Positions 55,090 through 64,000 are shown, counted from the first letter of the stretch. The stretch: 64,000 nt of DNA from Maricaulis maris (GCF_036322705.1 NZ_AP027270.1:1241501-1305500), one strand, 5' to 3'. Numbers and translations: made by a program. The notes: a model not told the origin generated them from the sequence alone.

Positions 55090-55118
55090 GTTATATCGGC
55101 GGTCAAGGAGTTCGTGCC

Positions 55119-55436
55119 ATGACCGACACTGTCCAGACCCGCCCGGATGGGCCCACCGATCTCACCGCCCTGAGCCAGGCGCTCCTCGCCTTGCGGGATG
55201 CTGGCGAGGCGGAGCGGTTCCTGCGCGATTTGCTGACGCCGGGTGAGATGAAGACGCTGACCGAACGCTGGCGCGTCGCTGGTCTGCTCAATGAGGGCGG
55301 TCATTCCTATCGCGAGATCTCCGAAATGACCGGCGCCAGCACTACCACGGTGACCCGTGTTGCGCGCTTTCTCAGCCAGGAGCCCTGGCAGGGCTACCGT
55401 ACCATTCTCAACCGTCTCAAGGAGAACGGATCGTGA
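55119..55436 (+). CDS. YerC/YecD-type TrpR-like regulator
   Basis: A 105-residue protein of the TrpR superfamily. The helix-turn-helix runs over LTPGEMKTLTERWRVAGLLNEGGHSYREISEMTGASTTTVTRVARFL. YerC-type proteins are often next to histidine genes. It is the first gene of the his operon; its stop overlaps the hisG GTG. It could bind the perfect palindrome in front of it. Whether it senses histidine is not shown by the sequence. Confidence 0.88.
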   Translation: MTDTVQTRPDGPTDLTALSQALLALRDAGEAERFLRDLLTPGEMKTLTERWRVAGLLNEGGHSYREISEMTGASTTTVTRVARFLSQEPWQGYRTILNRLKENGS

Positions 55437-56317
55437 CAACCCGTTTGCGTATTGCCGTCCAGAGCAAGGGCCGTCTGGCCGAAGGGGGCATGGACCTCCT
55501 CAAGCGTTGTGGCCTTCGTTTCGCCTATGGCCGCGACAAGCTTCACCAGCGTGCCGAGAACATGCCGGTTGATCTGATGCTGGTGCGGGATGACGATATT
55601 CCGAACTTCGTCGGTAGCGGGGCCTGTGACTACGGCATTGTTGGCGAGAATGTTCTGGCCGAGGAGCAGGCGGCCGGTGGTCGCGCACGCGAGCTCGAAG
55701 TCGCGCTGCGTCTCGGCTTTGCGGGCTGCACGCTGAAAATGGCAGCGCCCGAGGATGGCCCGATCCGCAGTGTCGCGGATCTGGCTAGCAAGGCCATCGC
55801 GACCTCTTACCCGGCGCTGACCGCGCAATTCCTGAAGGACCGCGGCATTGAGGCCGAGATCGTCGAGATGCGCGGCTCGGTTGAAGTGGCGCCGCGCCTG
55901 CGCATCGCCGATGCGATCTGTGACCTCGTCTCCTCCGGCGCCACGCTGCAAGCCAATGGCCTGAAGGCGTTCGAGACCGTCCTCAAAAGCGAGGCGGTGC
56001 TGATCCGGCGCAAGGCCGACCGTGATCCCGGCTCCGACGGGATCGCCAATATCCTGATGCGCCGCGCCCAGGGCGTGATCGCTTCCTCGCAAACCAAATA
56101 CATCATGCTCAACGCGCCGACCGACCGGCTCGATGCGATCCGCGCGCTTTTGCCGGGAGCCGACGCCCCGACCATTGCCAAGGTCGCCGGTCGTGATGAC
56201 GTCGTCGCCGTCCATGCGGTTTGTCGGGAACGTGTGTTCTGGGAAACACTTGAAGCTCTGGAAAAGGAAGGCGCGCGCGCCATTCTTGTCCTGCCGATCG
56301 AAAAAATGCTCGCCTGA
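55433..56317 (+). CDS. hisG: ATP phosphoribosyltransferase, long form
   Basis: First committed step of histidine synthesis. The 294-residue enzyme starts at GTG after AAGGAG, overlapping the previous gene. The catalytic region has RIAVQSKGRLAEGGMDLL, VDLMLVRDDDIPNFV and the PRPP loop SGATLQANGL. The extra C-terminal ~75 residues (VVAVHAVCRERVFWETLEALEKEGARAILVLPIEKML) form the ACT-like regulatory domain of the long form, so no HisZ is needed and feedback inhibition by histidine is expected. Confidence 0.94.
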   Translation: MTTRLRIAVQSKGRLAEGGMDLLKRCGLRFAYGRDKLHQRAENMPVDLMLVRDDDIPNFVGSGACDYGIVGENVLAEEQAAGGRARELEVALRLGFAGCTLKMAAPEDGPIRSVADLASKAIATSYPALTAQFLKDRGIEAEIVEMRGSVEVAPRLRIADAICDLVSSGATLQANGLKAFETVLKSEAVLIRRKADRDPGSDGIANILMRRAQGVIASSQTKYIMLNAPTDRLDAIRALLPGADAPTIAKVAGRDDVVAVHAVCRERVFWETLEALEKEGARAILVLPIEKMLA

Positions 56318-56327
56318 GGCCAAAGCC

Positions 56328-58223
56328 ATGCTGGACATTTTCAACTGGACTGATGCGTCACCGGACGTGCGGGCAAGCGCGCTCGCGCGTCCGTCGACCT
56401 CGGGCACCGCCGACGCCGCAGCCCGCGACATTGTTGATGCCATCCGCGACCAGGGCGAGGCGGCCGTGCGGGCCTACGCCCAGCGTCTCGACGGCTATGC
56501 GCCCGCCGATTTCCGGGTGCCGGCTGCGACCATCGCCGCGGCCCGCGCCGCGCTTGATCCGGTCGACGCGGAAGCGATCAAGGCCGCTGCGGACGCTGTG
56601 CGCCGCTTTCACATTCAGCAAGGCTATCGCAATTACGCGGTTGAGACCTGGCCGGGCGTAACCGCCTCGCGGCGGGCAACGCCGGTGGACACGGCGGCGC
56701 TTTATGTTCCGGCCGGATCGGCTCCGCTGGTCTCGTCCCTGATCATGCTCGCCGTTCCCGCCCAGTTGGCCGGCGTGCCCCGGATCGTCGTGGTCGCGCC
56801 GCCGAGCGGGGCCGGCGGCGTCAACCCGGCGCTGCTCGCTGCAGCGGATCTGCTCGGTCTCGATGAGGTCTATGCAATCGGCGGCGCCCAGGCCGTGGCG
56901 GCGCTCTCGATCGGCGCGGCGGGGCTGCCCAAGGCCGACAAGATCTTTGGACCGGGCAATGCCTATGTTGCGGCGGCCAAGGCCTATGTCAGCAGTCTGC
57001 CGGGTGGTCCTGCAGTCGACCTGCCGGCCGGGCCGAGCGAAGTCATGGTGATCGCCGACGGCGAGGCCGACCCTGACCTCGTGGCCAGCGATCTGTTGAG
57101 CCAGGCGGAGCACGACCCGTCGGCCCAGGTCATGCTGGTCTGTTTCGATATTGCCACTGCCGAGCGTGTCACCGCGTCGGTCGAGCGGCTGCTGGCGGAC
57201 CTGTTGCGTGCCGACATCGCTCGCAAGGCCCTGGCGGCGTCGCGGATCCTGGTCTGCGGCTCGGTCGATGAGGCCATCGACATTGCCAATACGTACGCCG
57301 CCGAGCACCTGATCCTGCAGGCCGAGGCGGCCGATCGGCTGCTGGCAGGCGTGCGTCACGCCGGCTCGATCTTCGTCGGGGCCTGGACCCCGGAAGCCGC
57401 CGGGGATTACGCCGCGGGTCCCAACCACACCCTGCCAACCGCCGGGGCTGCGAAAGCCTATGGCGGCGTCGCGGTAGAGAGTTTCCAGAAGACAACCACC
57501 ATCCTGCGCGCCAGCCAGCAAGGCGCGGCTGCGATCGCACCGACGGTCGAGCGTCTCGCGGCGCTGGAACAGCTCGATGCGCACGCGCTGGCCATGCGTC
57601 TGCGTCGCGAGAAGGCCGAAGCGGCCGAGATCGCCGAGCAGGCCGGTCCGCGCGCAGGCAGCAAGCGTCGCAAGACCAAGGAAACGGACGTCACGGTGAC
57701 GGTCAATCTGGATCGCGACGGGCCGATCCGGATCGCCACGGGTATTGGCTATTTCGATCACATGCTTGACCAGATCGCCGGTCATGGCGGCTTTGCCCTG
57801 GATGTCGCCGTCGAGGGCGATTTGGAGATTGATGGTCACCACACCATCGAGGATGTCTGCCTGACCTTTGGCGAGGCCTTGCGCGACGCCCTCGGCGACA
57901 AGCGCGGCCTCGGCCGTTTCGGTTTCGAGCTGCCCATGGATGAGAGCAGGGCGGCGGTCTGGATCGATTTGTCGGGACGTCCCTTTGTCAAGTTCGAGGG
58001 CAAGATCCCGGGCGAGAGCGTCGGCGACTTCCCGGTCGAGATGACGGCCCACTGTTTCCGCTCGATCGCGGAGAGCCTTGGCGCGGCCATCCACGTCAAG
58101 GTCGAGGGCGAGAATGCCCACCATATGGTCGAGAGCTGCTTCAAGGCCTTCGGCCGGGCGTTGCGTCAGGCCTTGCGTGTCGAGGGCGATGCGATGCCGT
58201 CGACCAAGGGCATGCTGGCATGA
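56328..58223 (+). CDS. hisDB: Fused histidinol dehydrogenase - imidazoleglycerol-phosphate dehydratase
   Basis: One uninterrupted frame of 631 residues holding two his enzymes. Residues ~1-430 are HisD: FGPGNAYVAAAKAYVS, the zinc and catalytic region LSQAEHDPSAQ, EHLILQAEA, GPNHTLPT and VESFQKTTT. A basic ~20-residue linker follows (REKAEAAEIAEQAGPRAGSK). Residues ~448-631 are HisB dehydratase: RRKTKETDVTVTVNLD, FDHML, DGHHTIED and GENAHHMVES, ending normally. The HisB part lacks the phosphatase domain of E. coli HisB. An internal ATG at the linker (MRLRREKA) could also start a separate HisB. The start follows hisG by 10 bp; the stop overlaps hisH. Confidence 0.92.
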   Translation: MLDIFNWTDASPDVRASALARPSTSGTADAAARDIVDAIRDQGEAAVRAYAQRLDGYAPADFRVPAATIAAARAALDPVDAEAIKAAADAVRRFHIQQGYRNYAVETWPGVTASRRATPVDTAALYVPAGSAPLVSSLIMLAVPAQLAGVPRIVVVAPPSGAGGVNPALLAAADLLGLDEVYAIGGAQAVAALSIGAAGLPKADKIFGPGNAYVAAAKAYVSSLPGGPAVDLPAGPSEVMVIADGEADPDLVASDLLSQAEHDPSAQVMLVCFDIATAERVTASVERLLADLLRADIARKALAASRILVCGSVDEAIDIANTYAAEHLILQAEAADRLLAGVRHAGSIFVGAWTPEAAGDYAAGPNHTLPTAGAAKAYGGVAVESFQKTTTILRASQQGAAAIAPTVERLAALEQLDAHALAMRLRREKAEAAEIAEQAGPRAGSKRRKTKETDVTVTVNLDRDGPIRIATGIGYFDHMLDQIAGHGGFALDVAVEGDLEIDGHHTIEDVCLTFGEALRDALGDKRGLGRFGFELPMDESRAAVWIDLSGRPFVKFEGKIPGESVGDFPVEMTAHCFRSIAESLGAAIHVKVEGENAHHMVESCFKAFGRALRQALRVEGDAMPSTKGMLA

Positions 58224-58819
58224 CCATTGCGCTGATTGATACCGGCTGCGCCAACCTGGCCTCGGTCCGGTTTGCGCTGGAACGGGCCGGTCTGGACTAT
58301 CAGGTCGTTACCCGGCCGGATGAGACCGGCGGGTGTGATCGCCTGATCCTGCCCGGGGTCGGCGCCGCCGGTCCCGCCATGGCGCGCCTGCGCAAGCTGG
58401 GCTGGGATGTCGCGTTGAAAGACGAGACGCGGCCCGTGCTGGGTATTTGCCTCGGCATGCAGATGCTGTTCGAGCGCTCGGCCGAGGGCGATGTGGCGTG
58501 TCTCGGTCTGATCCCTGGCCGGATCGAAAAATTGCCGACCCCGACCGATGGTGTCTGGCCCCATATGGGTTGGAACGCACTGGAATTCGGCGATCCTGAA
58601 GACCCGCTCCTGGCCGGTCTGGAAGCGGGCGCCTACGTCTATTTCGTGCACGGGTTTTACGCCCCGCCGGGTCCGGCCACCCGCGCCAGCTCCACCTACG
58701 GAACCGGGATTTCGGCAGTGGTGCGGCATGGCAATATTGCCGGCTGCCAGTTTCACCCGGAACGCTCGGGTGCGACGGGCGCCCGTATTCTGACCAATTT
58801 TGCAAAGGGTTCGGCATGA
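58220..58819 (+). CDS. hisH: Imidazole glycerol phosphate synthase, glutaminase subunit
   Basis: Supplies ammonia to HisF, 199 residues. The glutaminase nucleophile is in LGICLGMQMLFE, the oxyanion region is LILPGVGAAGPAM and the His/Glu pair in FHPERSG. The start overlaps the hisDB stop as ATGA and the end overlaps hisA by 4 bp. Confidence 0.95.
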   Translation: MTIALIDTGCANLASVRFALERAGLDYQVVTRPDETGGCDRLILPGVGAAGPAMARLRKLGWDVALKDETRPVLGICLGMQMLFERSAEGDVACLGLIPGRIEKLPTPTDGVWPHMGWNALEFGDPEDPLLAGLEAGAYVYFVHGFYAPPGPATRASSTYGTGISAVVRHGNIAGCQFHPERSGATGARILTNFAKGSA

Positions 58820-59550
58820 TCCTTTATCCGGCGATTGACCTTCTGGACGGGCGTGTTGTGCGGCTCCACAAGGGCGAGTTTGACGCCGTCACCGATTATG
58901 GTGACGATCCGCGCGCGGTCGCAGAGCAGTTCGGCGAGGCCGGAGCCGTCTGGGTCCATGTCGTTGACCTCAGCGGGGCCCGCGACGGAGCGCGTCGCCA
59001 GGGCGAGATCATCCGCTCGATCTGCGAGACCGGACTGCGCGTGCAGACCGGTGGCGGCGTGCGTAACTCCGAAGACATCGAGGAACTGCTCGCTGCCGGC
59101 GTGGAGCGTGTCATTATCGGCTCGCTCGCCGTAACCGACCCCAAGCGCGTGTCCGGCTGGCTGCAGCATTATGGCGGTGACCACATCACCCTGGCGCTTG
59201 ATGTCCGACAGATTGCCGGTCGCTATCGTCCGGCCCTTAAGGGGTGGACCGACACCAGCGACACAACATTGGAAGACGTCATCGTCAGGTATGAGGGCAA
59301 GGGCCTAGCCCATGCCCTGGTGACCGATATTGGCCGCGATGGTGATCTGTCCGGTCCCAATATCGCGCTCTACAAACGCCTTGCGGCCGACTATCCGTCA
59401 ATCAACTGGCAGGCCTCTGGCGGGGTCTCCTCGCTCGACGACCTGCGCGCGGCCCGCGAAGCCGGCGCGGCGGGCGCGATTACGGGCAAGGCGCTTTATG
59501 AGGGCCGATTCACGATCGGGGAGGCCGTGGCATGCTTGCGCGACGCATAA
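58816..59550 (+). CDS. hisA: Phosphoribosyl-formimino-AICAR-phosphate isomerase
   Basis: Half-barrel-repeat TIM enzyme, 244 residues, opening a ribose ring (ProFAR to PRFAR). The catalytic Asp is in [14 protein letters not shown], the second Asp in [14 protein letters not shown], and phosphate sites are in [12 protein letters not shown] and [11 protein letters not shown]. The 3' end overlaps hisF by 19 bp. Confidence 0.95.
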   Translation: MILYPAIDLLDGRVVRLHKGEFDAVTDYGDDPRAVAEQFGEAGAVWVHVVDLSGARDGARRQGEIIRSICETGLRVQTGGGVRNSEDIEELLAAGVERVIIGSLAVTDPKRVSGWLQHYGGDHITLALDVRQIAGRYRPALKGWTDTSDTTLEDVIVRYEGKGLAHALVTDIGRDGDLSGPNIALYKRLAADYPSINWQASGGVSSLDDLRAAREAGAAGAITGKALYEGRFTIGEAVACLRDA

Positions 59551-60299
59551 TTCCCTGTCTCGACGTGCGCGACGGCCGGGTGGTCAAGGGCGTCCGCTTC
59601 CGCGATCACGAGGATGTCGGCGATATTGTCGATCTGGCCCGCCGATATGCCCGCGAGGGGGCGGATGAGCTGGTCTTCTACGACATTGCCGCCAGTGCCC
59701 GCGGGCGCACGGTCGAGCCGGAATGGGTCAGCGCCGTGGCGCGCGAGCTCGATATTCCCTTCTGCGTCGCTGGCGGTATCCGGTCGGTCGACGATGCCCG
59801 GGCGCGCCTGTTTGCGGGGGCCGACAAGATCTCGGTCAACACGCCGGCACTGGAGGATCCCGCGATCATCGACCGGCTCGCTGCCGAGTTCGGCAGTCAA
59901 TGTGTTGTCCTTGGCGTCGACAGCCGGATCATCGAAGGCGCCTGGCGGGTCCACCAGTACACCGGTGACCCGGACAAGACGGTGATCGGTCACCGGCGGA
60001 CGCTGGACTGGATTGCCGAGGGTGTCGATCGCGGCGCGGGTGAGGTCGTGCTCAACTGCATGGATCAGGACGGAGTGCGCGACGGCTATGATATCGAGCA
60101 GCTCGAAGCGGCGCGGGCGGTGTGTTCCACACCTTTGATTGCGTCGGGCGGGGCCGGACGGAAAGAGCACTTCAAATCCGTCTTCGAACTTGCCAAGGTC
60201 GATGGTGCGCTGGCCGCCAGCGTGTTTCACAAGGGGGTCATCGAGATCGGGCAATTGAAGTCCTGGCTTGGTGGTGAAGGAATCAGGGTCAGACCATGA
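59532..60299 (+). CDS. hisF: Imidazole glycerol phosphate synthase, cyclase subunit
   Basis: Works with HisH to form IGP and AICAR, 255 residues. The catalytic Asps are in [17 protein letters not shown] and [13 protein letters not shown]; phosphate loops are [14 protein letters not shown] and [13 protein letters not shown]. It starts within the end of hisA and its stop overlaps the first ATG of hisIE by 4 bp. Confidence 0.95.
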   Translation: MLARRIIPCLDVRDGRVVKGVRFRDHEDVGDIVDLARRYAREGADELVFYDIAASARGRTVEPEWVSAVARELDIPFCVAGGIRSVDDARARLFAGADKISVNTPALEDPAIIDRLAAEFGSQCVVLGVDSRIIEGAWRVHQYTGDPDKTVIGHRRTLDWIAEGVDRGAGEVVLNCMDQDGVRDGYDIEQLEAARAVCSTPLIASGGAGRKEHFKSVFELAKVDGALAASVFHKGVIEIGQLKSWLGGEGIRVRP

Positions 60300-60922
60300 T
60301 GGATGCAAAAACGCTCGACTGGAAAAAGGGCGATGGCCTGATCCCGGCGATCGTCCAGGATGTGGCGACACGCCAGGTCCTGATGCTGGGCTACATGAAT
60401 GCCGAGGCATTGGCGGCGACACTCGAGACCGGCAAGGTCCACTTCTTCTCGCGCTCCAAGCAGCGCCTGTGGAAGAAGGGCGAGACCTCCGGCAATACGT
60501 TCAAGCTGGTCAATCTGTCGGCGGATTGCGACAGCGATGCGCTGCTGGTCGAGGTCAAACCAAAAGGGGCGGCCTGTCATACCGGGACGGTGAGCTGCTT
60601 TGGCGATGATCCGGGGCCGGGGCTCGGCTTTCTGGCCCATCTGCGCGCGATCATCCGCAAGCGCAAGAAGGACAAGACCAAGGGCTCCTATGTCGGCTCC
60701 CTGATGGCCAAGGCGCCGAAGCGCCCGGCCCAGAAGGTTGGCGAGGAGGGCGTTGAAGTTGCCATGGCAGCGGTGTCCGAGAGCAAGGAAGCGCTGACAG
60801 GGGAGGCCGCCGATCTATTGTTCCACCTGATGGTGCTTCTGGAGTCGCGCGATCTCAGCCTCGAGGATGTGGTCGACGTTCTGCGCAAGCGTCACGCCAT
60901 CCGCGCATCCAAGCCGGTCTGA
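60296..60922 (+). CDS. hisIE: Bifunctional phosphoribosyl-AMP cyclohydrolase / phosphoribosyl-ATP pyrophosphatase
   Basis: Fusion of the second and third steps of histidine synthesis, 208 residues. The N-terminal cyclohydrolase part has [40 protein letters not shown] and zinc-binding Cys residues ([19 protein letters not shown]). The C-terminal pyrophosphatase has [36 protein letters not shown]. Two adjacent ATGs (60296, 60299) are possible starts. The stop overlaps the next start by one base (TGATG). Confidence 0.95.
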   Translation: MMDAKTLDWKKGDGLIPAIVQDVATRQVLMLGYMNAEALAATLETGKVHFFSRSKQRLWKKGETSGNTFKLVNLSADCDSDALLVEVKPKGAACHTGTVSCFGDDPGPGLGFLAHLRAIIRKRKKDKTKGSYVGSLMAKAPKRPAQKVGEEGVEVAMAAVSESKEALTGEAADLLFHLMVLLESRDLSLEDVVDVLRKRHAIRASKPV

Positions 60923-62964
60923 TGGGGTCTCAGCTGCGCCTGTCTGCCGGCCAGGCCGCGGGGCTTGCCGTTGTCTTGCTTGGTACTCCGGCCTTGGGGG
61001 CCCAGCTCGATAGCGCCGCTGCGGACGTTGTCGTCGTCACTGGCGAGCGTTCGGGCGAAGCGGTCAGCGATACGGTGCTGCCAGTCACCCGGATCGATCA
61101 GGCCGCAATCATCGAGATCGGCGCCCAGCATCCCGCCGAGCTGCTGTCGCGGGCGCCCGGTGTCATGCTCAATCGTGGCAATGGCGCCGAGCATCTAACG
61201 GCGATCCGGTCTCCGGTCCTTGCGGGTGGTGCCGGTGCCGGGTCCTTTCTTTATCTCGAGGACGGCATCCCGCTGCGGGCGGCCGGTTTTGCCAATGTAA
61301 ACGGCCTGTTCGAGAGCTTGTCCAACCTGGCCGGCGGCATCGAAGTCGTTCGGGGGCCGGGATCGGCCCTGCAGGGTTCCAATGCGCTGCATGGCGTCAT
61401 CAACTTTCTGACCCCGGCGCCGGATCAGACCGCGACCCTTGTCGAAGCCGAGCTGGGTTCATTCGGTCGTGCCCGTGGGCAACTGCGTGCAAGTCGCGCC
61501 GGTGAGAGGACGTCAGCGCTCATCGCGATCGCGGGGCAACATGAGGATGGCTGGCGCGCCGAGGCCGGGCTGGACCGTGTCGAGGCGCTGGTCCGGCTTG
61601 ACGGTGAAACGCCCCGGTTTGACTGGCGGGCGACAGCCTCGATGGTCACGCTCAACCAGGAAACGGCCGGCTATGTCGGCGGGTTCGAGGCCTATCGGGA
61701 TCTCGCCTTGGCGCGCTCCAACAATGACCCCGAGGCTTTCCGCGATGCCATGGCCCTGCGCATGGCACTGGCATTGAGCGGGACAACCGGGAGCGGCCGC
61801 AGCTGGCAGGTGACACCTTATCTGCGCGCCAACGAGATGGACTTCCTGATGCACTTTGTGCCGTCCGAGGCACTCGAGGAAAGTAATCATGCCAGCGCGG
61901 GCATCCAGGCCTCCGTCCGGACCCTGACCGATTGGGGCAGCTATACGCTGGGCACCGACCTGGAACGCACCCGGGGCGCGCTGCGCGAGACCCAGAGCCG
62001 GCCGACGATCTTCTCCTTCGTGCAGGGCGATCACTACGACTATTCCGTCCGGTCCGATGTGGCCGCGCTCTACGGCCAGACACGCTGGCAGCTCTTGGAC
62101 AGTTTCCGCCTGCAGGCCGGCTTGCGGCTGGAACATGTGACCTATGACTATGACAATGCGCTCGCCGACAATGCTGTCGGGCGTTTCCTTCGCGTTGCCG
62201 ATCGCGAGGACAGCTATGACCTTGTGCTGCCGCATCTCGGTGCCAGCTGGCAGCTGGACGCCGACAGTGCTGTCATTGCGCGTCTCGCCCGCGGCGCGCG
62301 GGCGCCGCAGACTACAGAGCTTTACCGGCTGCAGCCCGGACAGGTTATCGAGGGCATCGAGCCGGAAACGCTCGACAGTCTGGAAATTGGTTATCGCCGC
62401 GATGCCGGAGGTCCGGTCAGCTATTCGGTGACCGCCTTTGCCATGCAAAAGCGCAATGTCTTCTTCCGCGATGCCGACGGCTTCAACGTCACCGACGGGC
62501 GAACCCGGCATCACGGGGTCGAACTGACGCTGGACTATGCGGTGTCGCCGAAGTTGACCCTCGCAGTCGCGGGCAGCTGGTCCGAGCACAGCTATGACTT
62601 TGATCAGCCGGTGACGACGCCGAGTGAGGTGATCCGCTCCGGCGCGCGCATCGATACCGCGCCGGACTGGCTCTGGAATGCCCGGCTCAACTGGGTGCCG
62701 TCGGACAGCTTCACGGGTTCGCTGGAATGGGTCTATGTCGGCAGCTATTATACCGACGCGGCAAACCTCAACCGATATGACGGACATGATCTCGTCAATC
62801 TGCGCGCTCGCTATCGTATTGCTGACGGGGTTGAAGTCTTCGGCGCGGTGCGCAACCTGCTCGATACACGCTATGCCGAGCGGGCTGATTTCGCCTTCGG
62901 AAATGATCGCTATTTTCCGGGTGAGGAGCGCGGGGTGAGTGTCGGGATACGGGTGCGCCGCTAG
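60922..62964 (+). CDS. TonB-dependent outer-membrane receptor
   Basis: A 680-residue receptor. The signal peptide is short (AAGLAVVLLGTPALGA, cleavage near residue 27). A TonB-box-like VVVVTGERS at about 36-44 precedes the plug domain (about 50-165), with LLSRAPGVMLNRGNG, FLYLEDGIPLRAAG and IEVVRGPGSALQGSNALHGVINF. A 22-strand barrel follows, ending RGVSVGIRVRR. The substrate is not evident. Its start overlaps hisIE, so it is at least partly translated with the his operon, an odd pairing. Confidence 0.9.
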   Translation: MGSQLRLSAGQAAGLAVVLLGTPALGAQLDSAAADVVVVTGERSGEAVSDTVLPVTRIDQAAIIEIGAQHPAELLSRAPGVMLNRGNGAEHLTAIRSPVLAGGAGAGSFLYLEDGIPLRAAGFANVNGLFESLSNLAGGIEVVRGPGSALQGSNALHGVINFLTPAPDQTATLVEAELGSFGRARGQLRASRAGERTSALIAIAGQHEDGWRAEAGLDRVEALVRLDGETPRFDWRATASMVTLNQETAGYVGGFEAYRDLALARSNNDPEAFRDAMALRMALALSGTTGSGRSWQVTPYLRANEMDFLMHFVPSEALEESNHASAGIQASVRTLTDWGSYTLGTDLERTRGALRETQSRPTIFSFVQGDHYDYSVRSDVAALYGQTRWQLLDSFRLQAGLRLEHVTYDYDNALADNAVGRFLRVADREDSYDLVLPHLGASWQLDADSAVIARLARGARAPQTTELYRLQPGQVIEGIEPETLDSLEIGYRRDAGGPVSYSVTAFAMQKRNVFFRDADGFNVTDGRTRHHGVELTLDYAVSPKLTLAVAGSWSEHSYDFDQPVTTPSEVIRSGARIDTAPDWLWNARLNWVPSDSFTGSLEWVYVGSYYTDAANLNRYDGHDLVNLRARYRIADGVEVFGAVRNLLDTRYAERADFAFGNDRYFPGEERGVSVGIRVRR

Positions 62965-62987
62965 GCGCTGAAAGCGGGGAGACGGGC

Positions 62988-64000
62988 ATGCTTCAGTCAA
63001 CAATGGGCCACCTGACCGGGCTGGCCGCCGCCCTTGTACTGGGCGCGGGCGCGCTGGCACAGGACTACGTCCCGGCACGCGGTGATGCGGACTGGGAGCG
63101 ACGCGAGCCGTCCAGCCTCGGCCTTGATCCAGTCGCCCTTCAATCCGCGATCAATTTCGCCATCGCCAACGAGACCGCCCCGCGTGAGGGCTGGGAAGGC
63201 GTTGATGTGCGCGACCTTTCCGTCATGGTCCCGCTGACCTGGGCCTTCGAGCCGTTTTCCAGCCCGGTCGGTGAGCTGCGCCCGCGCGGTGGACCGGCCG
63301 GCATCATCCTGCGCGATGGCTATATCGTCGCCGAGTGGGGTGATCTCGAGCGGGTCGATATGACCTTCTCGATCTCCAAGACCTTCCTGTCCCACACCGT
63401 CGGCCTTGCGGTCGAGGATGGTCTCATCGCGGATGTGAACGCGCCGGTGTCGGCCTCGGTTGAGGATCCGCTCTTCCATACCGATCACAACAGGCCGATC
63501 ACTTGGGACCAGATGCTGCGTCAGACGTCGGGCTGGTGGGGCACGCTGTGGGACAAACCGGCCTGGGCGGACCGTCCGGCGCGGGACAATCCGGCCCGCG
63601 ATCTCGTCGCCGGTCCGCCGGTTCCCGGGAGTGCCTGGGAGTATAATGATGTACGCGTGAATGCGCTGGCGCTGGCCGCGCTTCATGTCTGGCAGCGGCC
63701 GCTGCCCGAGGTTCTCGCCGAACGCATCATGGACCCGATCGGATCATCCGGGACATGGGAATGGCAGGGCTATGAGAACAGCCATGTCACGATCAATGGC
63801 GAGACCATGTGGTCAGTTTCCGGCGGTGGTCACTGGGGCGGCGGCATGATGCTGTCAGCCTACGACCAGGCGCGCTTTGGCCTGCTCGGCCTGCGTCGCG
63901 GCAATTGGTGTGGCACGCAATTGCTGTCGCAAGACTGGTATGACGCGTCGTTGACCCCGACCGATGTGATGCCGTCCTACGGCTACATGAATTTCTTTCT
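62988..64000 (+). CDS. Secreted serine hydrolase (beta-lactamase/esterase fold), cut by window end
   Basis: The frame is open from the ATG at 62988 to the window end, 337 codons so far. A signal peptide (LAAALVLGAGALA, cleavage before QDY) is followed by a class C beta-lactamase-like domain. The nucleophile motif SxxK is S128-I-S-K131 (DMTFSISKTFLSHTVGLAVEDGLI), with MLRQTSGWWG next and YND at 219-221 in the place of the usual Y-x-N. GGGHWGGGMMLSAYDQARFGLLGLR is typical of esterases of this fold. It starts 23 bp after the receptor gene and may share its transcript. Confidence 0.88.
   Translation, partial: MLQSTMGHLTGLAAALVLGAGALAQDYVPARGDADWERREPSSLGLDPVALQSAINFAIANETAPREGWEGVDVRDLSVMVPLTWAFEPFSSPVGELRPRGGPAGIILRDGYIVAEWGDLERVDMTFSISKTFLSHTVGLAVEDGLIADVNAPVSASVEDPLFHTDHNRPITWDQMLRQTSGWWGTLWDKPAWADRPARDNPARDLVAGPPVPGSAWEYNDVRVNALALAALHVWQRPLPEVLAERIMDPIGSSGTWEWQGYENSHVTINGETMWSVSGGGHWGGGMMLSAYDQARFGLLGLRRGNWCGTQLLSQDWYDASLTPTDVMPSYGYMNFF

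Noticed and set aside
61513-63078. A 521-codon minus-strand frame opposite the TonB receptor
   Set aside because: Antisense to a well-supported receptor, Arg/Gly/Asp-rich and without motifs.

Overview
The window is a GC-rich, gene-dense piece of an alphaproteobacterial chromosome. The gene content (HdaA-type DnaA regulator with a beta-clamp motif, DUF2066-hdaA-ppk-ppx cluster, a short flagellin, LptD/F/G with SurA, PdxA and KsgA in one run, ScfR-type regulator beside the glyoxylate shunt) points to the Caulobacterales/Maricaulales, most like Maricaulis. That assignment is inference from protein character, not from a search. I saw no rRNA, tRNA or CRISPR array.

Layout. 1-4,000: alr (cut by the window start), dnaB, and the rplI-rpsR-rpsF ribosomal operon with a clear terminator, all on minus. 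4,071-10,345: fatty acid synthesis (fabD, small membrane protein, fabG, acpP, fabF), then mltG, yicC and gmk on plus. 10,364-18,101: the outer-membrane biogenesis run lptF-lptG-lptD-surA-pdxA-rsmA on minus. 18,243-24,001: pepA, holC, two tandem I78-type lipoproteins, an unknown gene, an ABC-F ATPase and ndk. 24,208-29,052: a DJ-1/PfpI protein whose stop codon abuts a complete 868-bp IS5-family element, an adenine/adenosine deaminase, arfB, purN and purM. 29,198-34,721: DUF2066, hdaA, ppk, ppx. 34,713-35,811 is the most disturbed stretch: tandem repeats, a dispersed repeat and a broken Rhs remnant.

35,948-40,701: rnd, then a TetR-controlled membrane-lipid operon (two PlsC-type acyltransferases and an LplT-like MFS carrier) with two near-identical operators. 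41,087-43,201: flagellin and a diiron ferritin-like protein. 43,265-44,000: a parDE toxin-antitoxin pair with a perfect operator, followed by a large palindromic repeat related to the one near the Rhs remnant. 44,063-48,664: an ScfR/RamB-like regulator divergent from isocitrate lyase and malate synthase, followed by a lipoprotein and acetyl-CoA synthetase; together these form an acetate-use block.

51,321-54,942 looks like a reactive-sulfur module: SulP transporter, persulfide-dioxygenase-like hydrolase, membrane rhodanese and an ArsR repressor with the cysteine spacing of SqrR/BigR. Matching TTGCA-N6-TGCAA sites lie in front of both promoters. 55,119-60,922 is a compact histidine operon headed by a YerC/TrpR-like protein. 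A perfect 18-bp palindrome sits inside its probable promoter, and HisD and HisB are fused in one 631-residue reading frame. A TonB-dependent receptor and a secreted serine hydrolase (cut by the window end) continue downstream.
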